NCBI RefSeq assembly: GCF_001189295.1
Contig: NZ_CP012159.1
Span: forward strand, 11,055,856-11,119,855
Length of the DNA: 64,000 nt
Direction of reading: 5' to 3'
DNA from: Chondromyces crocatus
GTDB lineage: Bacteria; Myxococcota_A; Polyangia; Polyangiales; Polyangiaceae
Of the stretch, positions 42,609 to 53,649 are shown one piece after another. Below the pieces are notes generated by a model. The model saw nothing but the letters and a program-made list of their open reading frames with translations. It made no database searches and was not told the DNA's origin. The position numbers and the translations under genes are program-made. Every line of letters starts with the position of its first letter. The first letter of the stretch is position 1.

Positions 42609-45014
42609 GTGTCGGGCACGGCGATCGTCTTTCCTCCGATCCGCGCCTCGCGGGATTTCATCGATTACCCCTACTTCGCCGACCTGGGCGCGGTGCAGGC
42701 GGCAGCGGTGATCCGCGCCATCGAGGGGGGAGTCACGCTGGTGGACGCGCTCGCCCTGCCTGGCGCGACGCTGGCGCCGCTCACGGACGATCAGGTGCGT
42801 CTCGGTGTGACCCCCGAGGCGGTGGTCGCTGCGCTGCCAGCGTCGGTCTCGGCCTTCGTCGTGGCGCTGACGCCGTTTCATCGCCCCCCGACCCGGGATC
42901 CGATGCTGGCCGGTGTGCTCGCGCCGCTGCGCGCAGCACACCCCGAGGCGCCCATCGTGCTCGCGGATCTGTACCAGAGCGGGCAGCACGTGGTCGATGC
43001 GGCTTCCGAGGCGATCCTCGAAGCGTACCCCGAAGTGGACGTACTGCTGCGGTACGAGGCGGAGCAGAGCTTGCCGGTGCTGCTGGCCGAGCTGCGCGAG
43101 CAGGGTCGACCGGCCCGGCCCTGTGCACGGATCGGGGTGGAGCCGACGCCCCTCGACGCGCTGCCTCTGCCGGCCTGGGATCTCGTGGACGTCGAGGCGT
43201 ACTTCCGGTTTCACGAGGCGGTCGTGGAGGGGCTGGGGCGGCCGCGGTGGGCCTTCCCCATCGATGGGGCGAGCATGCCGCTGCTCACCACCCGGGGCTG
43301 CCCGTACCGCTGCGTGCACTGCTCGTCGAACCCGACGTCGCGGCGCAACGGGGAGCAGATCGCACCGAAGACGCAGCGGCGTTACTCGCCAGCGTACCTG
43401 GATCGGTTGCTCGGTGAGCTCAAGCTCCGGGGGGCGCGGCGCGTTCATCTGCTCGACGAGCTGGTCAATGTGAACGAGGCGCACTTCGACGCGGTCCTCG
43501 CGCTGCTCGGCAAGCATGATCTCCGGTTCGAGGTGCCGAATGGGATGCGGGCGGACTACGTGCTGCCACGCCACCTCGAGGCGATGCGGGGTCGCCTGAC
43601 CACGCTGAGCATCAGCGCCGAGAGCGGGGTGCAGCAGGTGCTGGACCGGGTCGTGGACAAGCAGCTCGACCTGGCGGAGATCACGCGGGTGGGCCACCAG
43701 GCCTCGCAGGCGGGCGTGGACACGCTGGTGCACTTCATGATCGGGCTCCCCGGCGAGACACGGCGCGACATCAACGGGACGCTCGATTTCGCCTTGCGCT
43801 TGCATGAAGAGACGGGGGCCTGGCCCAGCGTACAGTTCGCGACGCCGCTGCCAGGGACGCGCCTCGCGCGGATGACGGAGCCCAGCGGGAGCGCGGAGGC
43901 GCAGCGCGCGGCAGGTGCGCCGGAGAGGCCGAAGCCTCGGACGCTGCCGGTCATCGAGGACTACGGGCCCTATTTCCAGAAGGCGCCGTCGATCGAGACG
44001 TCGGACTTCTCGCTGGAGGATTTGCGGCGGTTCAAGTGGACCTTCGATCAGCGGCTGGCCGCAGGTCAGGGGCCGAAGAAGGTGATCATGAACGTCACCT
44101 ACCGCTGCAACAACCGCTGTACGTTCTGTGCGACCGGGACGCGGACGCAGTTCGACGGCAACGTGGAACGGCAGCGAGAGCTGCTGGTGAAGTACCGGAA
44201 GCTCGGTGTGCGCCTGCTCGATTTCGATGGGGGTGAGCCGACGTTGAACCCGAACCTGCTCGGGCTGATCCGGTTCGCTCGCCGCCTCGGCTACGAGAAG
44301 GTGAACGTCACCACGAACGCGCGCATGACGAGCTACGACGAGTTCGCGCGCAAGCTGACGCACTCCGGGGTGACGTCGGTGCTGGTGTCGATTCATGGGC
44401 CGGACGCACAGACCCACGCGCAGAACGTCGGGGTGGCAGAGGCGTTCGAGCAGACCTGCGAAGGGGCGAGGGCCCTGGTGCGGCACGCGCCGGCAGGGGT
44501 GGAGCTGGGCGCGAACATCACCCTGACGAAGTCGAACCACAGGAAGCTGTGGGGGGTGGCAGAGCTGGTGCTGTCGTTGGGGCTGCCGTGGCTGAACGTG
44601 CAGTTCTTGACCCCCTTCGGGCGCGCCACGAGCTCCGTCGCGCCGGACACGGCGGAGGCGGCGCGCGAGACGATGCGGGTGATCGATGCCTTCAAGGACC
44701 GGATGAAGATCCAGGTGATCAACCTGCCGTTCTGCTTCATGCCCGGGTACGAGGATCACCTGACGGGAGATCTGCTGAAGCTCGAGCGGCACATGCTCTT
44801 CGTGAACAACGACGAGGTGAACCTGTTCGAGTACCTGCGCGAGCGGCGGGTGAAGAAGGAGGTGTGCGGGGGTTGTCCCCACGCCATCTTCTGCGGGGGG
44901 TTCTACGAGCTGGAAGACGCCCCCGAGCCGAAGTGGTTGATCCGACCCGAGGATCTGCTGCGGCCCGTCGCCGGGGAGGTGCCACGGCCGACGGTGGAAG
45001 GGCTGGTCCGGTAG
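42609..45014 (+). CDS. Double radical SAM protein
   Basis: 801 aa from GTG at 42609. Residues about 1-200 resemble a cobalamin-binding-type N-terminal region (SALTPFHRPP-type lead-in, PIVLADLYQSGQHVV), without a clear DxHxxG. Radical SAM core 1 begins at CPYRCVHC (Cys231/235/238) and runs to about 450. Core 2 begins at CNNRCTFC (Cys500/504/507), followed by DFDGGEPTLNP, the usual GGE motif. Near the C-terminus KKEVCGGCPHAIFCGG is a SPASM-type auxiliary cluster. Each CxxxCxxC binds a [4Fe-4S] cluster and SAM. Such fusions act on peptides or cofactors, but no precursor peptide is visible next to it. The start is a GTG without a strong ribosome site, so it is tentative. Confidence 0.88.
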   Translation: MSGTAIVFPPIRASRDFIDYPYFADLGAVQAAAVIRAIEGGVTLVDALALPGATLAPLTDDQVRLGVTPEAVVAALPASVSAFVVALTPFHRPPTRDPMLAGVLAPLRAAHPEAPIVLADLYQSGQHVVDAASEAILEAYPEVDVLLRYEAEQSLPVLLAELREQGRPARPCARIGVEPTPLDALPLPAWDLVDVEAYFRFHEAVVEGLGRPRWAFPIDGASMPLLTTRGCPYRCVHCSSNPTSRRNGEQIAPKTQRRYSPAYLDRLLGELKLRGARRVHLLDELVNVNEAHFDAVLALLGKHDLRFEVPNGMRADYVLPRHLEAMRGRLTTLSISAESGVQQVLDRVVDKQLDLAEITRVGHQASQAGVDTLVHFMIGLPGETRRDINGTLDFALRLHEETGAWPSVQFATPLPGTRLARMTEPSGSAEAQRAAGAPERPKPRTLPVIEDYGPYFQKAPSIETSDFSLEDLRRFKWTFDQRLAAGQGPKKVIMNVTYRCNNRCTFCATGTRTQFDGNVERQRELLVKYRKLGVRLLDFDGGEPTLNPNLLGLIRFARRLGYEKVNVTTNARMTSYDEFARKLTHSGVTSVLVSIHGPDAQTHAQNVGVAEAFEQTCEGARALVRHAPAGVELGANITLTKSNHRKLWGVAELVLSLGLPWLNVQFLTPFGRATSSVAPDTAEAARETMRVIDAFKDRMKIQVINLPFCFMPGYEDHLTGDLLKLERHMLFVNNDEVNLFEYLRERRVKKEVCGGCPHAIFCGGFYELEDAPEPKWLIRPEDLLRPVAGEVPRPTVEGLVR

Positions 45015-45127
45015 TCACGAGCCGTCCGGGCTGGGGATCGAACGTCGCCCCGACCCACCCGGTCTCTGCTTCGTGTCGTTCTTGACGGGCGACGAGGTCC
45101 GATCGACGGAGAATGGACCGACGTCCC

Positions 45128-46231
45128 ATGCAGATCCGCGACATACTCAGCCAGCTCGAAGCCATCGCCCCCCTTCGCTACGCGGAGACCTGGGACAACG
45201 TGGGTCTCCTGGTCGGTGATCCGCACCAGAAGGTCGCCGGCGCGCTGCTCTGCATCGACTACACGCCGGCGGTCGCGCGGGAAGCACGGGAGTTCGGGTG
45301 CGATCTGGTCATCGCGTACCACCCGCCGATCTTCGAGGCGCTCAAGCGGGTGACCGCGCCCAGTCCGATCTTCGAGGCCATCCGGGATGGCATCTCGATC
45401 TACGCGCCACACACCGCGCTCGACGTCGCGCCAGGGGGCACGAACGACGTACTCGCCGATGTGCTCGGACTCGTGCAGCGAGAGCCACTCCAGCGGGCGG
45501 AGAGGCGCCCGTCGCAGCACAAGCTGGTGACGTTCGTGCCGGAGGAGCACACGGAGGCGGTGGCAGCCGCGCTGTTCGCGGCCGGGGCGGGGCGCATCGG
45601 GGAGTACACGGAGGCGAGCTTCCGGTCGCAAGGGACGGGTACGTTCCTCGGGGGGCCCGGAACGAACCCGGCCGTCGGGGAGGCAGGCAGGCGGGAGGCG
45701 GTCCCGGAGGTGCGCCTGGAGGTGGTGGTTCCCGTCGCGCGCGCGCTCGCGGTGGTGACGGCGCTCCGGGCAGCTCACCCCTACGAGGAGCCCGCGTTCG
45801 ATCTGGTGACCCTGGCGCCCGAACCGGCGACGGTCGGACTCGGTCGCATCGGGAAGCTGGCCGCGCCCACCCCGCTCGGGACGCTGCTCGCGCGCATCAA
45901 GGAGGGCCTCGGCATCACCTCGCTGCTGGTGTCGACCCCCGAGGGAGCCGGGGACGAGGTGCTCATCACGCGGGCCGCGGCGTGCGCAGGCGCTTGCGGA
46001 AAGCTGTTCGAGCAAGCCATCGCGCAGGGGGCCGGTCTGTACCTGACCGGCGAGATGCGACACCACGATGCCCTCAAGGCAGCGCAGGCGGGGATGACGG
46101 TGGTCTGTGCGCTGCATTCGAACAGCGAACGCGCCACGTTGCAGCGGGTCAAAGCCCGTCTCGGCGAGGCGCTGCCAGGGCTCCCGGTCCGCCTGAGCGC
46201 GCGTGACCGGGACCCGTTCACGGTCCGGTAG
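45128..46231 (+). CDS. NIF3-family dinuclear-metal protein
   Basis: 367 aa, the long form with a YqfO-type insert. Begins MQIRDILSQLEAIAPLRYAE, then TWDNVGLLVGD, VIAYHPPIF (metal His), and late LTGEMRHHDALKAAQAG (metal residues). The central segment (about 130-230) is the PII-like insert of the family. The family is conserved and forms toroidal hexamers around a two-metal centre; its biological reaction is unsettled (GTP cyclohydrolase I type 2 homologues by name). ATG at 45128 was chosen for the family-typical start. Confidence 0.92.
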   Translation: MQIRDILSQLEAIAPLRYAETWDNVGLLVGDPHQKVAGALLCIDYTPAVAREAREFGCDLVIAYHPPIFEALKRVTAPSPIFEAIRDGISIYAPHTALDVAPGGTNDVLADVLGLVQREPLQRAERRPSQHKLVTFVPEEHTEAVAAALFAAGAGRIGEYTEASFRSQGTGTFLGGPGTNPAVGEAGRREAVPEVRLEVVVPVARALAVVTALRAAHPYEEPAFDLVTLAPEPATVGLGRIGKLAAPTPLGTLLARIKEGLGITSLLVSTPEGAGDEVLITRAAACAGACGKLFEQAIAQGAGLYLTGEMRHHDALKAAQAGMTVVCALHSNSERATLQRVKARLGEALPGLPVRLSARDRDPFTVR

Positions 46232-46341
46232 CGCCGGGGTCAGCACGGCCATCGGGGGCGCTGCGGCGAACTTACGTGCGGCGATGAGGCCTGAGCGCCT
46301 CATGCTCAGCTGGCTGGCGTCGATCCTGCTTGGTGCAGGGC

Positions 46342-47127
46342 ATGCGCTGTTTTCTCGCGGTGGGAGTGCTGGCCGCATCGGCGTTGCTCGCTGCCTGCGA
46401 GCAAGAAGACGATGCATCCGGTGGGGTCGACGGGAGCACCGTGGCGGAGGGCTCGGGGGACGGCTCGACGCCGGATGAGTCCGTCGTGTTCCAGCCGAGA
46501 GGGGGCATCACGACCAGACGCCCGGTCGATCGATCGCCTCCCGTCGATCCTGATCTCCAGGGTTTCATCGCAGCGCCGCCCATCCATGCCCTGGACCTGT
46601 CGGGACTCCAGCCCCGAGAGCCGTTCACTTACGTCGAGATGCGTCAGGTGATCGGGCGCAGCACGCCACAGGTGCAAAGCTCGGCCGGTACGAAGTGTGG
46701 CGAATCGCGCTACAGGGCACGCTGTATCGCTCAGTTCGATGCGCTGCTGCCCCGCGCTGACCTCGGTGGCTTCAACAGGAGCTGCATGCCCATCGGTTGC
46801 TCCTCGTACCTCGCCGTCAACCGGGGCGAGTCGAACTTCGTCCTCGCCGCCGACTGGCAGCTGATCCGCGAGTTCGGGGAGGTGGACTCGACCGAGGAGG
46901 CGTTGCTGCTGGTGAGTTCGGCAGGCTACCGCTGGGACGGCCAGGGCGATGTGATGCGCGGAGGAATTCGAGAGGTCGTGGATGGGTACGAAGTGATCGC
47001 ACTCCGGTACACAAGCACCTGTGCGCCGATCGTCGAGGAGCGCTCGAAGCTCTTCGTGTCGCGCGATGGGAGCATCTCGACGCTGGATGTCGAAGAGATC
47101 AGTCGTATCCCGAACCTCTGCATCTGA
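46342..47127 (+). CDS. Hypothetical lipoprotein
   Basis: 261 aa. Lipobox in SALLAACEQ (about residue 18), an acidic Gly/Ser-rich linker, then a soluble domain with four or more Cys (KCGESRYRARC, CMPIGCSS) likely forming disulfides. No family recognised. A Thr/Pro/Arg patch (TTRRPVDRSPPVDPD) lies near residue 60. Downstream of the NIF3 gene on the same strand, upstream of the GNAT gene by about 50 bp. Confidence 0.7.
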   Translation: MRCFLAVGVLAASALLAACEQEDDASGGVDGSTVAEGSGDGSTPDESVVFQPRGGITTRRPVDRSPPVDPDLQGFIAAPPIHALDLSGLQPREPFTYVEMRQVIGRSTPQVQSSAGTKCGESRYRARCIAQFDALLPRADLGGFNRSCMPIGCSSYLAVNRGESNFVLAADWQLIREFGEVDSTEEALLLVSSAGYRWDGQGDVMRGGIREVVDGYEVIALRYTSTCAPIVEERSKLFVSRDGSISTLDVEEISRIPNLCI

Positions 47128-47178
47128 TCCGCTCGCTCGCAGGCGAAAGCGGGTACCGTGAGGCGAAGGCCACACGCG

Positions 47179-47697
47179 ATGCACTGGACCATCCGCTCCG
47201 CTCGATACGGTGATCTCGACAGACTGCCCGAGGTGGAACGAGACGCAGGGGCCAGGTTTCGTGACGTCGGGTTGCCACGCATTGCCGAGGCTGCACCGAC
47301 GCCGATCGCACAGCTCGAACGGGCCAGAGGAACGGGGTTGCTCTGGATTGCAGCGGACGAGAGCGACATGCCCGTCGGCTTCGTCATGAGCAGCCGTGTC
47401 CCTTCATGGATCTACCTGGCAGAGATCGCGGTGATCACGAGGGCGAGCGGGCACGGCATCGGCCGCTCCCTCATCGATGAGGTGAAGGCCACCGCCACCA
47501 GGGAAGGGTTGCTCGGGGTCGTGCTGCGCACCTATGCGCAGGTTCCCTGGAACGCGCCCTACTATGTGCGGCTCGGCTTCGAGGAACTCGCCGAGGCGTT
47601 GGTCCCCGAAGCGCTCATCGACATCCCGCAGCGGGAGCCGGAGCTGGGCCTGGATCCGAAGGCGCGGCTGTTCATGGCCTGGCGTGCTTCGAAGTGA
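47179..47697 (+). CDS. GNAT-family N-acetyltransferase
   Basis: 172 aa. GNAT fold with the acetyl-CoA loop ASGHGIGRSLIDEVKATA (R/Q-x-x-G-x-G/A type), preceded by the beta4 strand WIYLAEIAVI and followed by VVLRTYAQVPWNAPYYVRLG as the beta5/helix end. It transfers an acetyl group to an amine of an unknown acceptor. ATG at 47179 gives the usual start; GTG at 47158 is a longer option. Ends at a strong hairpin facing dnaK. Confidence 0.85.
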   Translation: MHWTIRSARYGDLDRLPEVERDAGARFRDVGLPRIAEAAPTPIAQLERARGTGLLWIAADESDMPVGFVMSSRVPSWIYLAEIAVITRASGHGIGRSLIDEVKATATREGLLGVVLRTYAQVPWNAPYYVRLGFEELAEALVPEALIDIPQREPELGLDPKARLFMAWRASK

Positions 47698-47776
47698 CGC
47701 GGGCGCCTTGCTGACGGGAGGCCGCTCTCGCGGTTCAGGTCGATCTTCTGCACGCGGGTAGTCCCCCGAAAGCGAA

Positions 47777-47803
47777 CGGGCGTGATCCCGAGGATCACGC
47801 CCG
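47777..47803. terminator. Bidirectional terminator between GNAT gene and dnaK
   Basis: Perfect 12-bp stem CGGGCGTGATCC (47777-47788) and GGATCACGCCCG (47792-47803) with loop CGA, between converging genes. Confidence 0.85.
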
Positions 47804-47834
47804 CGCAGTTCAGGAACGGCTCAGGGGAAGAGGA

Positions 47835-49757
<1,923 letters not shown>

Positions 49758-50083
49758 GACTGCGAAACCTCCAAGAGTTGGTCAAAGCGGTCACCGTCGG
49801 GGCCAGAGACCCCACCAGCGGGCCTCGACCGACTGCTCTTTGCGAGCTCGTGCTCGGGAATCGGGACGCGAAACCGCTGGATAGCCGGCTACTTATGTCT
49901 GAATTCTCCGAGCCCGTCAGGCTCGCGTGACCGAAACTAATCACGGGGTATCCACCGTCAACAGCGTCCCTTGCAACTGTCATGCACAAAGGCATCACCG
50001 TCTTGCGGTAGGCCAGGGCGTGCGCTATAGGGGCCGTTCCCTCGCGGCCCAGGGGCCGGAGGTATTCGGAAGGAGCAATCACG
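49758..50083. other. Divergent promoter region, dnaK / rpmE
   Basis: 326 bp holding the rpmE promoter at 50003-50031. For dnaK, TTGACG on the minus strand (49961-49956) is a possible -35, but the match to a -10 (TAGTTT, 16 bp away) is poor. No CIRCE-type inverted repeat was found. Confidence 0.5.
50003..50031 (+). promoter_or_regulatory. rpmE promoter
   Basis: TTGCGG (50003-50008) and TATAGG (50026-50031) separated by 17 bp, about 50 bp before the rpmE ATG; AAGGAG at 50070-50075 is the ribosome site. Confidence 0.65.
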
Positions 50084-50296
50084 ATGAAACCCGGCATTCA
50101 CCCCGACTACAGGCCTTCATCCATCTCTTGCGCCTGCGGCTCGGTGGTCCTCACCCGCTCCACCCGCGGTGACTTCACCACCGACGTCTGCTCCCAGTGC
50201 CATCCGTTCTACACGGGCAAGGCCAAGGTTCTCGACGTCGCTGGTCGCGTCGACCGCTTCCGCAGGAAGTACGCGAACACGCCGAAGGCGACCTGA
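50084..50296 (+). CDS. rpmE: 50S ribosomal protein L31 (zinc form)
   Basis: 70 aa. MKPGIHPDYRPSSISCACGS start, with zinc-binding Cys in CAC and CSQC, the C-plus (zinc) form of L31, and HPFYTGKAKVLDVAGRVDRF as the core signature. It joins the large ribosomal subunit. Followed by a factor-independent terminator, so it is mostly a single-gene transcript. Confidence 0.97.
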   Translation: MKPGIHPDYRPSSISCACGSVVLTRSTRGDFTTDVCSQCHPFYTGKAKVLDVAGRVDRFRRKYANTPKAT

Positions 50297-50346
50297 GCAG
50301 GTCGTCGGAAGCCGCAGCGGTCTCGACTGCGCGGCACCTCTCGAGC

Positions 50347-50370
50347 AAGGCCATCCTATCGGGTGGCCTT
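50347..50370 (+). terminator. Rho-independent terminator after rpmE
   Basis: AAGGCCATCC (50347-50356), loop TATC, GGGTGGCCTT (50361-50370), one T-G wobble, followed by TCTTGC. Stem plus T-rich tail, 50 nt after the stop. Confidence 0.8.
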
Positions 50371-50459
50371 TCTTGCATCTCCAGACTCACATCTCCTGCA
50401 CGTCCTCACGGGCATGTCCGATGCGTTGTGCGCCACGACGCGCTACACTGGAGCTACCC

Positions 50460-51602
50460 ATGAGTGAGCAGCCTGCACGTCCGTATATCGGTGGCCAAGC
50501 CGTGATCGAAGGCGTCATGATGCGGTCGCCGAGCTCGTTCGCCATCGTGTGTCGCCGGCAGTCCGGTGAGCTGATGGTCCGAGAGCAACCGATGGTGGCG
50601 ACAGCCCCCACGGGCGTCCGGACCTGGCCCCTCATCCGTGGTCTCGTCACGGTCGTCGAGTCCTTGAAGCTCGGGTCGCAGGCCCTCCGCTGGTCGGCAG
50701 AGATCTACGAGCAGGACCTCGCGGAAGCCGAGCGGAAGGAGCAAGCAGGCGCGGTATCCGCGCGCAAGTCGGTGGGCAGCGCCGCCGGCACAGCACTCGC
50801 TCTGGGGGTCGCGGCGCTCGCGACGCAGGAGCCTGACCACCAGGCCCCCCCTCTCCCCCGCGAAGAGGGGAAGAAGGGTGGCGGCATGGTGGGCGCGATG
50901 TCGATCCTCTTCGCCATCGGGCTCTTCGTGGCGCTACCTCAAGCGAGCGCCGAGGGCATCAACCGGCTCTTCAGCCTCGGGCTGGAGGTGACCTCGCCCG
51001 GGTATCAGGCAATCACGGGCATCGCCAAGCTGGCGATCGTGGTCCTCTACATGGTCGGGATTCGCCAGATCCCCGAGGTTCGCCGCGTGTTCCAGTATCA
51101 CGGGGCAGAACACAAGGCGATCTCGACCTACGAGGCCCGGGAGCCGCTGGAGGTCCCCTACGCGCGGGCAAAGACCACGCTACATCCACGCTGCGGGACG
51201 ACGTTCCTCGTCATGGTGGCGCTCGTGTCCATCGTGGTCTTCTCCCTCCTCGGCGCATCGCTGCCGAAATTGCCGGGCGGCCGGCTGGTGGAGAGCGTCG
51301 GCTTCTTCTTCATGAAGCTCCCCTTCCTGCCTATCATCGCGGCGGTCACTTACGAGATCCAGCGGGTGTTCGCTCGCTATTGCACGACGGGCCCCCTCCG
51401 CGCACTGCTCTGGCCTGGGTTCCTCGTCCAGAAGATCACCACCGCCGAGCCGGATGACGCTCAGCTCGAGATCGCCTTGGGCTCTCTCCGCGCCACCCTC
51501 TGGCGCGAGGAGGCCGTCGGAGCTCCCCTCCAGGAAGACCAGGTCTTCCCCAGCTACGGCGACATGCTGGCGCATCCGGGCTACGCCGCAGCACGCGCCT
51601 AG
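50460..51602 (+). CDS. DUF1385 (YqhQ-like) membrane protein
   Basis: 380 aa. Family signatures are present: YIGGQAVIEGVMMRSP near the N-terminus, VFQYHGAEHKAI in the middle and TLHPRCGTTFLVMVA. Four or five membrane segments lie between about 140 and 310. A charged loop with PLPREEGKKGG (about 120) is extra. Role not established. DUF1385 genes often sit between rpmE and prfA, as here. ATG at 50460 precedes the conserved start. Confidence 0.92.
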   Translation: MSEQPARPYIGGQAVIEGVMMRSPSSFAIVCRRQSGELMVREQPMVATAPTGVRTWPLIRGLVTVVESLKLGSQALRWSAEIYEQDLAEAERKEQAGAVSARKSVGSAAGTALALGVAALATQEPDHQAPPLPREEGKKGGGMVGAMSILFAIGLFVALPQASAEGINRLFSLGLEVTSPGYQAITGIAKLAIVVLYMVGIRQIPEVRRVFQYHGAEHKAISTYEAREPLEVPYARAKTTLHPRCGTTFLVMVALVSIVVFSLLGASLPKLPGGRLVESVGFFFMKLPFLPIIAAVTYEIQRVFARYCTTGPLRALLWPGFLVQKITTAEPDDAQLEIALGSLRATLWREEAVGAPLQEDQVFPSYGDMLAHPGYAAARA

Positions 51603-51688
51603 CATCGCGGCAAGCTGACGCCTCGCCCAGGTTGGGGGTCGCCAACGGCGACTTCCGCACACAATCTCAGTACAACGCCAGTCCTCCT

Positions 51689-52768
51689 ATGCTGCCTATC
51701 GCCAAGCTCGAAGCGGTCGAGCGCCGCTTCAAGGAACTCGAGCACCTCCTCTGCAGTCCTGCGGTCCTCTCCGATCCGACCCAGATGACGCGGATGAACC
51801 GCGAGCGGACCGAGCTGGAACCGGTGGTGGCCGCCTTCAACCGGCTGCGAGAACTCGAGCGGCGCATCGCCGAGGATCGAGAGGCGCTGTCCGATCCCGA
51901 GCTGGCGGAACTCGTTGAAGCCGAGCTGCCCGAACTCGAGGTGGAACGAGATCGCCTCGCGAACGAGGTTCAGATCCTGCTCTTGCCAAAGGATCCCAAC
52001 GACGCGAGAAACACCATCGTCGAGATCAGGAGCGGCGAAGGGGGAGAAGAGGCCGCACTGTTCGCCGCCGACCTGTTCCGGATGGTCTGTCGCTACGCTG
52101 AAGGCAAGCGTTGGAAGGTGGAAATCCTCAACCTCAGCGAGGCCTCTGCGGGTGGCTACAAAGAGGTGATCGCTCTCGTGACCGGGCAGGATGTGTACTC
52201 GCACCTCCGCTACGAGGCGGGTGTCCACCGGGTGCAGCGTGTCCCCGCCACGGAGGCTCAGGGCCGGATCCACACGTCGACGGCGACGCTGGCGGTGATG
52301 CCGGAGGCCGATGACGTCGACGTTCAGATCGACGACAAGGACCTGGAGATCTCCATCGCTGCGTCGGGAGGCCCTGGTGGTCAGGGCGTGAACACCACGA
52401 ACAGCGCCGTCCAGATCAAGCACATCCCGACGGGGATGATCGTCAAGTGCCAGGACGAACGCTCCCAGCTCAAGAACAAGTCGAAGGCGATGAAGGTCCT
52501 GCGCAGCCGGCTGCTCGAGCTGGAACAGCGGCGCCAGGAGGAAGCGCTGAGCGCTGAGCGACGGACGATGGTCGGCACCGCAGAGCGCGCGCAGAAGGTG
52601 CGGACCTACAACTTCCCGCAAAACCGGGTGACCGATCACCGCATCGGACTGACGCTCCACAAGCTGGATCGGATCATGGAAGGGGATCTGGAGGAGCTGA
52701 TCGCTGCCCTCCGGGCGCACCGACAAGCAGAGCTGCTGCAGCGGGGCGGGCAGGCGATCGTCGCCTGA
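51689..52768 (+). CDS. prfA: Peptide chain release factor 1
   Basis: 359 aa. Contains the peptidyl-tRNA hydrolysis motif GGQ in ISIAASGGPGGQGVNTTNS (about residue 230) and the RF1-family flanks HTSTATLAVMPEADDVDV and YNFPQNRVTDHRIGLTLHKL. RF1 ends translation at UAA and UAG. Since UGA is read by RF2, this gene does not compete with the Sec codon. The usual prmC partner does not follow; instead an unknown gene and a HIT hydrolase do. Confidence 0.97.
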   Translation: MLPIAKLEAVERRFKELEHLLCSPAVLSDPTQMTRMNRERTELEPVVAAFNRLRELERRIAEDREALSDPELAELVEAELPELEVERDRLANEVQILLLPKDPNDARNTIVEIRSGEGGEEAALFAADLFRMVCRYAEGKRWKVEILNLSEASAGGYKEVIALVTGQDVYSHLRYEAGVHRVQRVPATEAQGRIHTSTATLAVMPEADDVDVQIDDKDLEISIAASGGPGGQGVNTTNSAVQIKHIPTGMIVKCQDERSQLKNKSKAMKVLRSRLLELEQRRQEEALSAERRTMVGTAERAQKVRTYNFPQNRVTDHRIGLTLHKLDRIMEGDLEELIAALRAHRQAELLQRGGQAIVA

Positions 52769-52789
52769 CGCGAAGGGCGAGGGGGTGCT

Positions 52790-53392
52790 GTGGAGAGAGA
52801 GATCGATCTGGAAGGGCTGCTCGTCGCGCTGACGCTGGCCCCGACGACATTCTCGCGGAATCGGTTCTTCGATCTGTACACCCACCCCGGCGCCCGCCAC
52901 GTGCATCGCCGCGCCAAGCTCCTCCGTAGCGTGCTGAAACAGCTGGGCGCGGCGGAGTGCATCGAGAACGTGGCCGTGCGCATGCTGGAAGAGGGGGGCA
53001 AGGCGCTCGAATACTCCATCCCGTCGCTCGGCTTGCGGCGCATGGTCTCCCTGGACCCGCTGGAACTCGTCGTACTCCGCTATGCGCTCGCGCGGGTGAG
53101 GCGCCCTGGCGTCTGCCCTGAAGATCTCGCGGACAGTGGACTGCGCGAGAGCGATGATGCCGGGGCCATGGGCGGGATACCTCGGGACATCCTGGCCGCA
53201 CTCGGAGCCGAGGCGTCGGACGGCCCTCGGCTGGAGGCTGCGCTCTCGCGGCTGCTACCAGGTGCGTGGTACGACGAAGTCGCTCAACCGCAACCTCAGG
53301 AGGGAAGTCATGTGCATCTTCTGCAAGATCGCGAACAAGGAGATCCCAACGAAGGTGGTGCTGGAGGACGAGGACTGGCTGGCCTTCCATGA
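52790..53392 (+). CDS. Hypothetical protein, 3' end overlapping the HIT gene
   Basis: 200 aa from GTG at 52790, 21 bp after prfA. Its first 165 or so residues are well formed and helical, beginning MEREIDLEGLLVALTLAPTT and including HRRAKLLRSVLKQLG. The last 28 codons run through the start of the HIT gene in another frame, so that tail is probably not selected, or the true end was lost by frameshift. No family recognised. Likely co-transcribed with prfA and the HIT gene. Confidence 0.6.
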   Translation: MEREIDLEGLLVALTLAPTTFSRNRFFDLYTHPGARHVHRRAKLLRSVLKQLGAAECIENVAVRMLEEGGKALEYSIPSLGLRRMVSLDPLELVVLRYALARVRRPGVCPEDLADSGLRESDDAGAMGGIPRDILAALGAEASDGPRLEAALSRLLPGAWYDEVAQPQPQEGSHVHLLQDREQGDPNEGGAGGRGLAGLP

Positions 53393-53648
53393 CACCAACC
53401 CGCAAGCGCCCACGCATGTGCTGGTGATCCCCAAGCGGCATGTGGCAGGACTGCGGGAGGCGGCGCCCGAGGATCAGGCCCTGCTCGGCAAGCTGTTGCT
53501 CGGCGCGCAGCAGGTGGCAGCGGCAACGGGCATTCAGGAGACCGGTTTCAGGACTGTGATCAACAGCGGCGCCAACGCGGGGCAGACGGTCTTCCATCTG
53601 CACGTGCACGTCATCGGTGGCCGCGCGATGGGCTGGCCCCCCGGCTGA
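53310..53648 (+). CDS. HIT-family hydrolase (Hint-like)
   Basis: 112 aa. Starts MCIFCKIANKEIPTKVVLED with a zinc-type Cys pair, ends with the histidine triad in FHLHVHVIGGRAM. HIT proteins hydrolyse nucleoside phosphoramidates or similar small nucleotides. AGGAGGG lies 7-12 nt before ATG at 53310, which supports this start despite the overlap with the upstream frame. Confidence 0.95.
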   Translation: MCIFCKIANKEIPTKVVLEDEDWLAFHDTNPQAPTHVLVIPKRHVAGLREAAPEDQALLGKLLLGAQQVAAATGIQETGFRTVINSGANAGQTVFHLHVHVIGGRAMGWPPG

Positions 53649-53649
53649 A

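Noticed and set aside
49758-50083. CIRCE heat-shock operator upstream of dnaK
   Set aside because: No TTAGCACTC-N9-GAGTGCTAA-like inverted repeat is present.
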